From: Caulifigura coniformis
Lineage (GTDB): Bacteria > Planctomycetota > Planctomycetia > Planctomycetales > Planctomycetaceae
Length of the DNA: 64,000 bases
NCBI RefSeq assembly: GCF_007745175.1
Contig: NZ_CP036271.1
Coordinates: 5,096,314-5,160,313, forward strand
Reading direction: 5' to 3'
Part shown: positions 1 through 9,171 of the stretch, one piece after another
How positions within the stretch are numbered: the stretch's first letter is position 1
Layout of the letters: each line of letters begins with the position of its first letter
Translations under genes and position numbers: made by a program
The notes under the pieces: generated by a model
Told to the model about the DNA's origin: nothing
The model's input: only the letters and a program-made list of their open reading frames with translations
Database searches by the model: none

Positions 1-27
1 GAGCTGGGTTCGACGAGACAATTCACG

Positions 28-1422
28 ATGGAATCGATTCTCCGAGGGTACTCGGTCACTCCGGCGACATGGTTCTACCTGTCGCTGCTGCTGATCGTTG
101 CCGTTTATTTCCGTTTCAGCCGCCTGTGGTCACTGCGCAACTTTGACCTGGGGCTGTTGCTGTCGACGTCGCCCGGCCTGCTTCTAGTGGAAGCGGGCAA
201 CGAAGGGGACCAGACGCTCCGCACGGTCGGGTATACCTGGCTGTTCGCCGTCTCGGCCGTTCTTCTGGTGCGCCTGCTGATGGACACGGCACTCACCCGC
301 CGTCCCCAGTTTGCTCAAAACCTGAACGGCGCGGGAATGGCGTTCCTGTGCATCTGTACGTTCGTGTTCCTCACGGCCCAGGCGATCACCAAGCCGCCCG
401 CGAAGCCCGTCGTGGTGACGCAGGACGAAGCCGCCGTGACCGAACCCGCCCCCACTCCCGATGAGGTGGCGCCGAAGGCGGCCGTCGCGTCGGCTCCGCC
501 AGTGAATCCCGCCAGTAACCCGCTGGCCGGTTCTCTGATTTCCACTCCCGTCGAGATCGTCGCCGAGCATCTGGCGACGCGTGACGGCGTTCCTCCGGAG
601 GTCCTCGCTGTCCGCATCCTGGCGACGGTGGCGCACCTCGCCGTCGTCCTCGGCCTGCTTTCGGTCGGGCAGCGGCTGTTTGGGGACCCGCTCGCCGGCT
701 GGGCGATGGCGACCCTGTACCTGCTGCTTCCCTGCACGGCTTACGGAGTGGGCGAGTTGAACCACGTCTTCCCGGCCGCGTTGATCGTGTGGGCGTTTGT
801 CGCCTACCGAAAGCCGGCGGTTTCGGGCGTGCTGCTCGGGCTGGCCTGCGGCAGCATGTTTTTCCCGCTGTTCCTGCTTCCGCTCTGGGCCGCGTTTTAC
901 GGTCGTCGAGGGTGGATGAAGTTTGCGGCAGCGCTGGGCTGTGTCATGTGCGTGCTCGTTGGCGGCCGCGCGCTGATGACGTCCGTGGATGCGAACTCGT
1001 TCCTCCGGCAGGCGATCGGCACACTCGACGTCGCCCGCCTGGCGTTCCGCAGTGGCGAGAATGTCCCGCTGTTCTGGGACGAAGGAACATTCTTCTCGAT
1101 CTACCGCATTCCGATCATCGTCGCGTACTTCGCGATGTTGTTTTCGGTCACAGTCTGGCCGCGACATAAGACGGTGGAGCACCTGCTGGCCCACTCGGCG
1201 GCGATCATCGTGGGAACGCAGTTCTGGTTCACCCAGCAGGGGGGCGTGTACCTCCTGTGGTACCTGCCACTGGTGCTGATGGTCGTTTTTCGTCCGCGCC
1301 TCGCTCACCTGCGGCCGCCGGCGCTGGAAGCCTCCGCCCAGGCGACGTCCACGCGAGTGTTGAGCGGCACGCCAGGCACACGGGCCGGAAGCACCGCCGG
1401 AAAGCTCCACCTGTTCCGGTGA
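28..1422 (+). CDS. Uncharacterised polytopic membrane protein
   Basis: I do not recognise a specific family. The 464-residue protein has about four hydrophobic segments in its first 122 residues, then a Pro/Ala/Val-rich low-complexity stretch (about 123-165) that is probably a soluble loop, then six or more further hydrophobic segments to about residue 425 and a basic, non-hydrophobic tail. The alternation of membrane spans and the segment around residues 240-290 recall GT-C type glycosyltransferases, but I see no diagnostic acidic motif, so this is only a suggestion. The ATG at 28 is the first in frame. It converges on the BatA-like gene, with 23 bases between the two stop codons and no clear terminator. 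Confidence 0.75.
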   Translation: MESILRGYSVTPATWFYLSLLLIVAVYFRFSRLWSLRNFDLGLLLSTSPGLLLVEAGNEGDQTLRTVGYTWLFAVSAVLLVRLLMDTALTRRPQFAQNLNGAGMAFLCICTFVFLTAQAITKPPAKPVVVTQDEAAVTEPAPTPDEVAPKAAVASAPPVNPASNPLAGSLISTPVEIVAEHLATRDGVPPEVLAVRILATVAHLAVVLGLLSVGQRLFGDPLAGWAMATLYLLLPCTAYGVGELNHVFPAALIVWAFVAYRKPAVSGVLLGLACGSMFFPLFLLPLWAAFYGRRGWMKFAAALGCVMCVLVGGRALMTSVDANSFLRQAIGTLDVARLAFRSGENVPLFWDEGTFFSIYRIPIIVAYFAMLFSVTVWPRHKTVEHLLAHSAAIIVGTQFWFTQQGGVYLLWYLPLVLMVVFRPRLAHLRPPALEASAQATSTRVLSGTPGTRAGSTAGKLHLFR

Positions 1423-1445
1423 AGCGTCTACCGTTCGGCGTGCAT

Positions 1446-3920
1446 TCAAGTCGTGGCGACCGGCTCGGAAGGGCGTTCAGCCCGCCGACGTGCGGGTGTT
1501 GACGGCGTCTCACCGCGGTCGTTGTCGGAGTCGTAGAACCAGTTAGCGACGAAGTGTTCTCCGCAGAAGGCGAGAATCGCCAGCAGCAGAATCAGGGGAA
1601 AGACTTCCTTGCCAAGGTGGGACGCATTCACGTCGGCCTTGATCTCATCGAGCGTACGGGCGATCTGAAAACGCCCCTTTCCCAGCAACTGCTCGAACTG
1701 CTCTTCGGTGGCTCGAGTGAGATCGCTTTCTTCCGGCGCGGAATTGACGCTGAAGCCCGAAACGGCCGGACCGCCTGGCGGGGCGACGTTGTACTGCCCC
1801 AGTTCACGAGTCTCGGAGATCGAGATCGTCGGGGCCTTGGCTTTCTGGATGATCCGTGTCTGGGCGAAGGAAGGGCGCTGGAGCAGAAACTCACGGTCTT
1901 CTTCGAGCGGAGGCATCGGCAGAGTGACGGTCTCTCCGGCGACCACATTGAAACGCCAGTCGGTGGCGCGGGCGAGATGCCCCGTCAGCTGTTCGATGAA
2001 CGCCAGCCATTGCCACACCGGTTTGTTCGGGCTCGGCAGATCGTTCCAGCGCGCGGCGTTGGAATCCGCCAGGTGGACTGAAGTGGCGAACATCACCGTC
2101 CGGCCCAGGCCGTGGGGGCGATCGATGATGGCGGGCGAGCGGTCGGCGTCGGTGAATGACGCCGCCACGGATGAATCGCCCGCGCGGTCGGTCAGCCGCC
2201 AGAACCGGTAGATGTTGTTTTCGTTCTGGAAGGCCGCGAAAGCGTTGTCGTCGTGGAACTGGCGGAACTTCCAGAAGACTGGATGCTCGCGGCGATCGAC
2301 CGAGAGTTTGTAGCTGCCGAATGGCTGCCAGGTGTCGAGCCGCGCGGGCAGGATCTGCTGGGCCGCGGCGCGGTTGTACTTGGTCGGGTCGATCCGGTCG
2401 CTTCCGAGGACGACGGCCAGCCCGCCTCCGGCCTTCACGAACGCTTCCAGCTTGTTCCAGACTTCGTCAGACACTTCTTCGACATTCACCAGGTACACCA
2501 CCGAGTACTTCGAGACGTCCGCGGTGTTCAGCTGCTGCGGCGTGATGATGGCTGGTTCGAAGCCGACAATATCGAGGGCCGTTTCCGTTTCGGTCGTCTC
2601 CCGAAGTGTCGGCGCGACGATCAGAACCTTCGGCTCGGCCCCGACGAGTGCGGTGAAAGACCGCACGTCGTCGAACTTCAGGGGGTCCGTCGACTGCAGC
2701 CGGAGCTCCCCATGCACGACAGGACCGACCAGGCCCGTCAGCAGCGCGAAATCGAAGCGCTGGGGGACGCCGGATTCCAGCGTCCGGATCTGGGAGTCGC
2801 GGGGGATCAGTTGCCCCCCCGGGCCGAGCAGTGACAGTACGGCCTTCCGATCCCCAGATTCTCCGACGACTTTGACTTCTGCAGAAACGGAAAGCGGCAG
2901 GTCACGGGTGACCACTTCCGTTGAGAGAGTGATGGGTCCGATCGAAGTGTTCAGCGGCTGGAGTTCCCCGACATCCACGATCTGGATGGAGAGATTCGGC
3001 TGTTCTTCGAGGCTGCGAGTGATCGCTGTCGACTGACCGAATCGCCAGGCCCCGGCCGCGAGGTCAGTGAACACATACACGCGGCGCATGAAGCGGTCGC
3101 GGTTGACGTCTCCTCCCTCGGCAGCGACGCGGGCCTTGTCGTCGCGTTGCAGCGAGGCCGCCGCGACAATGCGATCGTTGAGAGGAACACTGACGGCGGC
3201 CGGCTCGATGGCATCGATGCGGGAGTGGGCCGCGCTGATCGAGGCCTGGAAAATCACGGGGTCGTCATTCGACGACTCCGCGATCGCGACACGGCTTCCG
3301 GCCGGAAAGTCGCCGAGATGTTCCTTGGCGAGCTTCCTGGCGACGGCGAGACGCGTCTGCCCCTGCTGGGTGTATTCGAGACTGAGGCTGTTGTCGAAGA
3401 GGAACACGGCCGCCACAGGGAGATCGAACTGGGCGATGGGGGCGGGAGACGTGATCTCGGCGGCCACACGGCGCTGGTAAGGACAGCCCGCGAGGAACGC
3501 GGCGGACAGCACCGTCAACCCGGTCGCCCAGCCGCGCAGGCGGGTGCGTTTGAGATTCAGGTCGTATTTGGGAAGAGGTTGAGACCGGACGCGGTGCAGC
3601 GCCACGCGGTAGGCGATGAAACCCGCGATGACGACACCCGCGAGCGTGAGGCCCTCACGCAGGTTCAGCCCGTAGTTGGCGGCCGGAAGGGTGGGGCGCG
3701 CGATGGCGAAAACAATCGCGGCCAGAGCCGCCATTCGCAGCAGGAGCAGCCACAGGTGCCGCAGGCGAAAGCGTTTGGCGTTGGACCGCCGTTGCTGCTG
3801 GATCAGCCGGAGCGCCGGGAAGACAAATTTCTTCGGCTTCTGCCGCATCAGGAAATGCAGCAGGACCGGAATGGCGACGAGGCCGAGGCCGAAAAGAATT
3901 GCCGGGTGCAGCCAGGTCAT
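1446..3920 (-). CDS. BatA/VWA domain-containing membrane protein
   Basis: The 824-residue protein begins with a typical aerotolerance-regulator N-terminal (BatA) domain: a first membrane helix, the RQKPKKFVFPALRLI-type amphipathic stretch, a basic RFRLRHLWLLLLR segment and a second helix ending ARPTLP (residues 1-78). Another hydrophobic segment follows near 90-105 and one near 135-145. The middle (about 165-330) resembles a von Willebrand A fold with the FLFDNSLSLEY start (a DxSxS variant). A glutamine-amidotransferase-like segment lies in the second half and a final membrane helix at about 770-790. Such proteins are widespread in Planctomycetes; their molecular role is not established. It lies 46 bases downstream of the FHA gene on the same strand, so the two are probably co-transcribed. 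A MoxR ATPase, the usual partner of BatA/VWA proteins, is encoded far away at 54083. Confidence 0.85.
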   Translation of the reverse strand: MTWLHPAILFGLGLVAIPVLLHFLMRQKPKKFVFPALRLIQQQRRSNAKRFRLRHLWLLLLRMAALAAIVFAIARPTLPAANYGLNLREGLTLAGVVIAGFIAYRVALHRVRSQPLPKYDLNLKRTRLRGWATGLTVLSAAFLAGCPYQRRVAAEITSPAPIAQFDLPVAAVFLFDNSLSLEYTQQGQTRLAVARKLAKEHLGDFPAGSRVAIAESSNDDPVIFQASISAAHSRIDAIEPAAVSVPLNDRIVAAASLQRDDKARVAAEGGDVNRDRFMRRVYVFTDLAAGAWRFGQSTAITRSLEEQPNLSIQIVDVGELQPLNTSIGPITLSTEVVTRDLPLSVSAEVKVVGESGDRKAVLSLLGPGGQLIPRDSQIRTLESGVPQRFDFALLTGLVGPVVHGELRLQSTDPLKFDDVRSFTALVGAEPKVLIVAPTLRETTETETALDIVGFEPAIITPQQLNTADVSKYSVVYLVNVEEVSDEVWNKLEAFVKAGGGLAVVLGSDRIDPTKYNRAAAQQILPARLDTWQPFGSYKLSVDRREHPVFWKFRQFHDDNAFAAFQNENNIYRFWRLTDRAGDSSVAASFTDADRSPAIIDRPHGLGRTVMFATSVHLADSNAARWNDLPSPNKPVWQWLAFIEQLTGHLARATDWRFNVVAGETVTLPMPPLEEDREFLLQRPSFAQTRIIQKAKAPTISISETRELGQYNVAPPGGPAVSGFSVNSAPEESDLTRATEEQFEQLLGKGRFQIARTLDEIKADVNASHLGKEVFPLILLLAILAFCGEHFVANWFYDSDNDRGETPSTPARRRAERPSEPVATT

Positions 3921-3966
3921 GACGCCAGGGGACGTGCGTAAGGTGACGAATCACCTCGAATTGTAG

Positions 3967-4500
3967 TCAGTCATCCACGATGTCGTCTTCGGAGAGTTCG
4001 AAGACGCTGCCGGGCTTTTTCGGTTTCGCCTTGGCTTTCGGAGCAGGGCGTGGGACGGCCTTCAGTTTGGGAGCGGTTTCCTCGACTGCGAAATTGACCT
4101 GTTCGTCCGGCAGAGCGACCGGGATATCCTGGCTGAGGTAGCGCGGATCGGGGGTGACCAGGGGCTTCTGCGGCGGCGGAGGAACCGGCGCCGGCTTTCT
4201 TTTCGGAAGGGCATCCACGGCGGCCAGGCGATAGCCCACGTCGCCGATGTGGATCTCATCACCGATGCCCAGCCGGGCTTCCTTGTTGACCTGCTTCCCG
4301 TTCACACGCACGCCGTTCATCGACCCGAGGTCGCGGATCACGAATTCGCCGTTGATCTGGGCAATGCAGCAATGTCGCCGGGACACCTTCCGGCTGTTGA
4401 GCAGGACGACATCGCAGTCGGCCTGGCGGCCGAACAGCACGACCGCCTTGTCGACCGGCACCGGTGTGCTGCCGTCCATCGGGATCAGACACATCGGCAT
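3967..4500 (-). CDS. FHA domain protein
   Basis: Residues 1-95 form a forkhead-associated phosphothreonine-binding domain. The key motifs are FGRQADCDVVL, KVSRRHC and LGSMNGVRVNG, which match the conserved GR, SRRH and NG positions of the family. The rest is a Pro/Ala/Lys-rich linker ending in an acidic tail (ELSEDDIVDD), with no second domain. FHA proteins bind phosphorylated Thr peptides, usually as readers of Ser/Thr kinase signalling, which is expanded in Planctomycetes. The gene lies directly upstream of the BatA/VWA gene and probably shares its transcript. ATG at 4500 is the natural start because the FHA fold begins within ten residues of it. Confidence 0.9.
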   Translation of the reverse strand: MPMCLIPMDGSTPVPVDKAVVLFGRQADCDVVLLNSRKVSRRHCCIAQINGEFVIRDLGSMNGVRVNGKQVNKEARLGIGDEIHIGDVGYRLAAVDALPKRKPAPVPPPPQKPLVTPDPRYLSQDIPVALPDEQVNFAVEETAPKLKAVPRPAPKAKAKPKKPGSVFELSEDDIVDD

Positions 4501-4646
4501 GGAAGACTACCGGCTGGCCGCGCTTCGTTGTTCGCTGAGAGAGTGAAAGCTTCGGACATCATAGCCGAAGCAGAGAGCGGAAGGACATGAGAATTGGGGT
4601 GGAGTGCGAGCCCCGCGGCACACGGCCGGTTTCACCCGCACCGTCG

Positions 4647-5243
4647 CTAAAGTCTCTTCCCTGCAGGCTTTCGGTATGCGATGCGTCTCTCCAGCCAGGC
4701 GTACGCCTCGTCGAGGCGGTCTTCCAGGGAGCGGAAGAGGTCCGTCCGGGGCTGGCCGGCGAGGTCCAGCAGGCGGGTTTCCAGGTCGTCGCACGTTTCG
4801 ATCGAGCCATCGGGGCGAATGTGGCCGGGCCGACCCAGGTGAGAGGCGCCTCGGCGGCACACCAGGCCCGTGCGGTGGCATTCGAGGGGATCCTTTTCGG
4901 CGCACATCAGGGCGATGTCGAATTGTTTCAGCCCTTCACTGACGCGTTTCAGGCCGCGTGCAAACAGCGCAGATCGGGAGGTCAACAGGAAGTCGACCTG
5001 ATCTCCACGGTAGCACTCCGGCTCCAGACGCCGCGCACCCAGTTCCTCCCCCAGGAACACGTAGGCGATCCCGGCATCGGAAAGACGGGCGGCGAGGGGC
5101 TCGCGATTGAATTGCGGGTTGTAGCTGCTGTGTGGCGTGGAGCGGACGTCGGCCACGGCCGTGATGCCGTTTTGCAACAGCAGCCCGGCGAAAGTTTCAA
5201 ACGGGTGGTTCGAGTGCCCAATCGTCAGGAGCTGGCCGGGCAT
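4647..5243 (-). CDS. DUF488 family protein
   Basis: The 198-residue protein begins MPGQLLTIGHSNHPFETF and carries the family hallmarks: TIGHSN at the N-terminus, ADVRSTPHSSYNPQF, and a late CAEKDPLECHR motif with two cysteines and a histidine. DUF488 proteins are single-domain proteins of unknown biochemical function. I start it at 5243, not at an in-frame codon further upstream (5411), because the TIGHSN motif normally sits within the first ten residues and the upstream extension is Arg/Ser/Pro-rich noncoding-like sequence. The gene is divergent from the Tad operon, with about 386 bases between them. Confidence 0.88.
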   Translation of the reverse strand: MPGQLLTIGHSNHPFETFAGLLLQNGITAVADVRSTPHSSYNPQFNREPLAARLSDAGIAYVFLGEELGARRLEPECYRGDQVDFLLTSRSALFARGLKRVSEGLKQFDIALMCAEKDPLECHRTGLVCRRGASHLGRPGHIRPDGSIETCDDLETRLLDLAGQPRTDLFRSLEDRLDEAYAWLERRIAYRKPAGKRL

Positions 5244-5629
5244 CGGTGTGCAAAGCTCAAGGCGGAGGAGTGGGAATCGCCGACCGTGCGACGAGGGTGG
5301 CGCGGAGGCGTCTCGGCAGCACGGGGGGCGGTGACGGAGCACTGGTCGAAACGATCGTAGCGATTTCGCCGGCTCGTGACCGATTCGATGCAGGCGGAAT
5401 GGTCGGACCATTCAACTTTCGTGGCACGCGGTCGGCACTGTTCTGTAACGATTTGGCAACATCGGACGCGCGTTCTGGAAACGTGTCGTAGGCTTGCAAC
5501 ATAGGCTGGGCAGAGTGTGCCTTCATCGCGTTCCATTGGCGCGGGGAGTGCTTCTTCCCGGCTGCATGCCGATGGGCGAAGGCTCGACGGCCTGCCACCC
5601 CCCTCCTGAAACCGGGTGTTCCCGAAAAC
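5244..5629. other. Intergenic region between DUF488 gene and Tad operon
   Basis: This 386-base divergent region must hold the promoters of the DUF488 gene and the Tad operon. I could not identify a convincing sigma70 or sigma54 promoter by eye. In particular I looked for a short Flp pilin gene (hydrophobic helix preceded by Gly and followed by Glu) and found none on either strand. Open frames running through it have codon use unlike the neighbouring genes. Confidence 0.5.
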
Positions 5630-6223
5630 ATGCTTTCACTGACTGCCGCGAACTGGGTTCTCGTTGTCGCCATGGTCGTGTTCACGGCCGTGGCGGCGGC
5701 GTGGGATCTTCGCGAGAAGCGAATTCCGAACAAGCTCACGCTGCCCATGTTTTTCGCGGGCTGGATCTACCAGATCGCGTTTCACGGGTGGGCGGGAGTC
5801 CTCGACGGCCTGGCCGGCTTCGCCATCGGCTTTGGCGTCCTGTTCGTCCTGTGGTTCATCGGCGGCGGCGGTGGCGGCGACGTGAAGCTGATGGGGGCCA
5901 TGTCCGTCTGGATGGGCTTTCAAATGACGTTGCTGGTCCTCGTGACGAGCACGGCCGCAGTCGTCCTGCTGACGATGGGCGCGGTCGTCTGGGGCATCCT
6001 GAACCGCGGAATGCGGAAGACCCAGGAGCGACTCAAAGCCAAGGCCGGCGAGACCCGCGCTCAGAAGCAGGCTCGTCGGATTCTGCCCTACGCAGTGCCA
6101 GTGGCCCTGGCCACGTGGCTGGTTCTGGCCTGGAAGATTCCCGGTCTGAACAAGGCTGCCCGGGCCGCAGAGAAGCCGGTGGAGAAGGCTGCTCCTGCCC
6201 AACCGGCGGAGGTGCAGAAATGA
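5630..6223 (+). CDS. cpaA: Prepilin peptidase, CpaA/TadV type
   Basis: This is an A24-family aspartic peptidase, expected to cleave the leader of Flp-type prepilins and TadE-like pseudopilins at the inner membrane. The 197-residue protein has the first catalytic-Asp motif WDLREKRIPN near residues 25-34 and the second, glycine-rich motif GGGGGGDVKLMGA near residues 80-92, the two aspartates expected of the family. Several hydrophobic segments flank them. It has an unusual C-terminal extension: a basic stretch, another hydrophobic helix and an Ala/Pro/Lys-rich tail. It is the first gene of the Tad operon and overlaps the next gene by four bases (ATGA). Confidence 0.9.
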   Translation: MLSLTAANWVLVVAMVVFTAVAAAWDLREKRIPNKLTLPMFFAGWIYQIAFHGWAGVLDGLAGFAIGFGVLFVLWFIGGGGGGDVKLMGAMSVWMGFQMTLLVLVTSTAAVVLLTMGAVVWGILNRGMRKTQERLKAKAGETRAQKQARRILPYAVPVALATWLVLAWKIPGLNKAARAAEKPVEKAAPAQPAEVQK

Positions 6224-6645
6224 TCCGTCGCCGGCTCAAGACTCACGCGCAGACGTTGGTTTCCCGGAAGCGGCGGGGCGTGCTCAGCATGGAGCTGATC
6301 ATCACGCTGCCGATCTTCGGCCTGCTGCTGCTCGGGCTGTTTGAATACTCGCTGCTGTTCGCCTCGCGGGGCGATGTCGTCGAAGCGTGCCGCGCGGGAT
6401 GCCGCCGCGGAACGCTGGCATTCGCCACGCGGGAAGACATTGAAGAAGAAATCCGCTGGTCGCTGGGCTCCAGGCTGGGGCCTCAGGCGGTCATCGAGAC
6501 GGAACCCGGGGAATACACGGGCGATGAAGTGGTCGTCACCGTGCGGGTCCCCATGTCGGCGGCTTCGCCCGACTTGTTGTGGCCGATTGGTTTCGGCCTG
6601 AAGGGTCGCGAGATTTCCTGTCAGTCACGGATGGTCAAGGAATAG
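6220..6645 (+). CDS. tadE: TadE-like pseudopilin
   Basis: A 141-residue protein with a basic N-terminus followed by the classic TadE motif: RRGVLSMELIITLPIFGLLLLGLFEYSLLF (residues about 18-47), a pseudopilin leader with the conserved Glu in SMEL followed by a hydrophobic helix. TadE-like proteins are processed by the prepilin peptidase and are minor pilins of the Tad secretion and pilus machine. The start ATG at 6220 overlaps the stop of the peptidase gene, which sets the start and indicates translational coupling. The rest is a small extracytoplasmic domain. Confidence 0.88.
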   Translation: MIRRRLKTHAQTLVSRKRRGVLSMELIITLPIFGLLLLGLFEYSLLFASRGDVVEACRAGCRRGTLAFATREDIEEEIRWSLGSRLGPQAVIETEPGEYTGDEVVVTVRVPMSAASPDLLWPIGFGLKGREISCQSRMVKE

Positions 6646-6697
6646 CGGTCCCGCGCCGGAACGAAACACACCTGATCGCTTCAAGAAGAGGTTCGCC

Positions 6698-7777
6698 GTG
6701 AAACGTTTGACTCCCGCCACCCTGTTTACGCTGATGCTCGTTGGCGTCGGCGGACTTGTGGCCCTCTATGCCGGGAAGAAGCTGATGGCCCGGCAGGAAG
6801 TGGTCGAAGCTCCGCAACTCGACCTGATGCCCGTTCCGGTCGCGGATCTGCCGCCGGGAACGGTCATCACGTCCGCTCACCTGGGGCAGGCCAGGATCAA
6901 GCGCGAACGCCTGATCCCGGAATCGGTCCGCTCGGAACGGATCCTCGTCGGCCGCGTGGTGAAGAACACGCTGAAACGTGCCGAGCCGATCAATACCGGC
7001 GACCTGTATCCGCCCGGTGATTTTCCTCCGCTCGACATTGCCCCGGGCATGCTGGCGGTCTCGATCGATCTCCAGGACGCGAGCGCCAAGGTGGATGGCC
7101 TGGTCCGCGCCGGCCAGTACGTCAACGTCCACTTCACTCCCTCCTCGAATCCCGACCCGGTCAAGGGGCCGTTCACGATGACCCTGTTCAAGGGCGTGAA
7201 GATCCTCTCGATGGGCAGCGGAAACGCCCGCTCGGGACGGAGCACCACGGTGACCCTCGAACTCTCCCCGGAGCAGGCCAACATCATCCTGCTGGCGAAA
7301 GACAAGGGCGACCTGCAGCTGACCTACACCCCGGAAGGAAAGGGGAACGGCGGAGTGGCCGTCGCCGACGCCGACCGTGCGACGCTTTCGGAAATTCTCG
7401 GACTCAGCGAGCCGAAGAAGGAAGCGCCGCCGCGGACGGTGGAGATGTTCTTCGGCTCGGGCCGGAGCGTCGTGCAGTTCCGTGACGGCAAGCGGGTCGG
7501 CGGAGACTATGGCGATGTGAATCGGTCGGGCGATGCGCTCGACCGGATGCGGACCCCGCCCCGCCTGTATGACCCGAACGGAGACGGTTTGCTCTCCGTT
7601 CCCTCGGGCAACGGCCAGTTTGGAAACAACGGCCAGAACGCCAACGTCAACAACTCGATGATGAACTCCGCCCGCAACGGCGGAATGAACCAGGGCGGGA
7701 TGAATCAGGGCGGATTCAACGGCCAGAACGGACTGAACAACGGGTTCTCGAACTTCAGCCAGGGCGAAGGACTGTAA
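6698..7777 (+). CDS. cpaB: Flp pilus assembly protein CpaB/RcpC
   Basis: The 359-residue protein has an N-terminal membrane anchor (residues about 5-25, TLFTLMLVGVGGLVALYAG), then a SAF domain (about 45-110, with VPVADLPPGTVIT and HLGQARIKRERLIPE) and the RcpC/CpaB domain (to about residue 215, PGMLAVSIDLQDASAKVDGLVRAGQYVNV). CpaB is the periplasmic or outer-membrane-associated partner of the pilus secretin. The last 70 residues are strikingly rich in Asn, Gly, Met and Gln with repeated NQGGMNQGGFNGQN units, a low-complexity tail not typical of CpaB. It sits between tadE and the TadG-like gene in the operon. Confidence 0.92.
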   Translation: MKRLTPATLFTLMLVGVGGLVALYAGKKLMARQEVVEAPQLDLMPVPVADLPPGTVITSAHLGQARIKRERLIPESVRSERILVGRVVKNTLKRAEPINTGDLYPPGDFPPLDIAPGMLAVSIDLQDASAKVDGLVRAGQYVNVHFTPSSNPDPVKGPFTMTLFKGVKILSMGSGNARSGRSTTVTLELSPEQANIILLAKDKGDLQLTYTPEGKGNGGVAVADADRATLSEILGLSEPKKEAPPRTVEMFFGSGRSVVQFRDGKRVGGDYGDVNRSGDALDRMRTPPRLYDPNGDGLLSVPSGNGQFGNNGQNANVNNSMMNSARNGGMNQGGMNQGGFNGQNGLNNGFSNFSQGEGL

Positions 7778-7794
7778 GCGGTTATGAGGTCCAG

Positions 7795-7812
7795 CGCCCC
7801 TTTCGGGGGGCG
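7795..7812 (+). other. Intercistronic stem-loop, cpaB/tadG
   Basis: CGCCCC at 7795-7800 pairs with GGGGCG at 7807-7812 around a six-base loop. It lies between the cpaB stop and the TadG-like start, with no T-run after it, so it is unlikely to be a full terminator. It could be an mRNA processing or stability element. Confidence 0.45.
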
Positions 7813-7868
7813 ATCTTTCTCCTTCGAGCCCCGAGCAACATCGGCCGGCGTCTGCCGGCGGTCCAGCC

Positions 7869-9047
7869 ATGATTCGCCGTCCGTCCAAGCACACCGCACA
7901 TCGCCGCCAGGGAAGCATGGTCCCGGCGATCGCGATCGCGCTGCTGGTGGTCGGAGGCGCCATCGCGCTGGTGTTTGATCGACTCTGGCAGGACTCGGCA
8001 TTCCTGGAACTGCGTGCTGCCGGTGAAGCGGCTGCCCTCGCGGCGGCGAACCGGCTCGCAGATGACAGCACGCTCCGGAAAGTTCCGGACTGGGAAACCA
8101 TCTGCCAGACGGCTCGCACCGCGGCGTCGGACATCGCTGCCAGAAATCTCGTCGGGGGACAGCCGGTCAAGCTGTGGGCCGACGAGGAGGGCGACATCGA
8201 GCTGGGGCGTGAAATTGAAGATGCGACGGGCGGAAAGGTCTTTGTTCGCACCAGTGAACGGCCCGATTGCGTGGCCGTGCACATCGAACAGGGACGCGGA
8301 CCTTCGAATCCCGTGGGACTGCTCGTTCGCGATCTGACCGGCGCCGGCCGCCTGCTCCGGACGACTGTCCGCGCGAAAGTCGATCACCATGTGGCGGGCC
8401 TCAGGCCTTACGAAGGCGTGAACGCCCCCATGCTCCCCATTGCGATCGCGGCCGTCGGCCCGACGGGCTGGGATGCAGCGGTCACCGCGGGCGCGGGCCT
8501 GGATACCAGCAGTGTGCCTTACGGAACTGCGACAGTCACCCCGATTCCTGACGGCGTTTCCGAGGTCACGGTGTGGTCCGCGCCGATCGAAGCCGATCCC
8601 GAGCAGCAGATGCTGGCGACTGTCCACGTCTTCGATATCGGCAACGGACTCTCCGGACGCAAGCTGGCCGACCAGTGTCGCGATGGATGGTCGGCCGACG
8701 ACCTTCGGAAGCATGGCGGCGAACTCTGGCTCGACGGCAAGCCGCTGACCCTGAAATCGACGCCGAAGATTCCGAATGAAGTCACCACCGAGCTGAGGTC
8801 GTTGATCGGCCAGGCCCGGATGTGCCTGTTGTACGACGCAGTCACGCCCGGAAGTTCACCGGATCAATGGAACCTCATCTGCAGCCGACTGGTTGCGGTT
8901 CGCATCCTGGCCATCCAGCAGTCGCCCGATGGGATGGTCGTCCTGCAGCTGCAGCCGGCCGTCGTGGTCACCAGGACCGCAATCGTCGACGACGAGATGC
9001 CGGTGCTCTGGAATCCGTATGTGTGCAAGGCGTTGTTGACGAACTGA
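7869..9047 (+). CDS. tadG: TadG-like pilus assembly protein
   Basis: The 392-residue protein starts with a basic stretch and a TadG-type membrane segment, RRQGSMVPAIAIALLVVGGAIAL (residues about 15-38), followed by EAAALAAANRLADD. The last motif resembles the AADAAALAAA motif typical of Tad-associated Flp-like proteins. There is no obvious von Willebrand A domain, so it is a shorter TadG-like protein. Its position between cpaB and cpaF supports a role in pilus assembly. The ATG at 7869 puts the membrane helix at the expected distance from the start. Confidence 0.75.
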   Translation: MIRRPSKHTAHRRQGSMVPAIAIALLVVGGAIALVFDRLWQDSAFLELRAAGEAAALAAANRLADDSTLRKVPDWETICQTARTAASDIAARNLVGGQPVKLWADEEGDIELGREIEDATGGKVFVRTSERPDCVAVHIEQGRGPSNPVGLLVRDLTGAGRLLRTTVRAKVDHHVAGLRPYEGVNAPMLPIAIAAVGPTGWDAAVTAGAGLDTSSVPYGTATVTPIPDGVSEVTVWSAPIEADPEQQMLATVHVFDIGNGLSGRKLADQCRDGWSADDLRKHGGELWLDGKPLTLKSTPKIPNEVTTELRSLIGQARMCLLYDAVTPGSSPDQWNLICSRLVAVRILAIQQSPDGMVVLQLQPAVVVTRTAIVDDEMPVLWNPYVCKALLTN

Positions 9048-9120
9048 GATCGAAGCGGGCCCGGGGCCTGGCTTCCACCGAACACGTTGTGAAATTGCTT
9101 CGAGTTAGACATGGCAGGCG

Positions 9121-9143
9121 ACCGGGAAGCAGCGCTTCCCGGT
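9121..9143 (+). other. Intercistronic stem-loop, tadG/cpaF
   Basis: A perfect 10-bp stem: ACCGGGAAGC at 9121-9130 and GCTTCCCGGT at 9134-9143 with a three-base loop. It lies 28 bases upstream of the cpaF start codon. No T-run follows, so it probably does not end transcription fully; a role in mRNA processing or in setting the cpaF level is possible. Confidence 0.55.
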
Positions 9144-9171
9144 TGCAGTGAATCCTTGAAGGCGAGTCATC

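Noticed and set aside
184-1449. Long minus-strand open frame opposite the first membrane protein
   Set aside because: Arg/Gln/His-rich translation without fold or motif; the plus-strand frame has a clear membrane-protein pattern.
5494-6219. Upstream extension of the TadE frame
   Set aside because: Gly/Arg/Pro-rich, overlaps the prepilin peptidase in another frame; TadE signature begins after ATG 6220.
6635-8284. Minus-strand open frame opposite cpaB and tadG
   Set aside because: Shadow of high-GC coding sequence; no start signal or motif.
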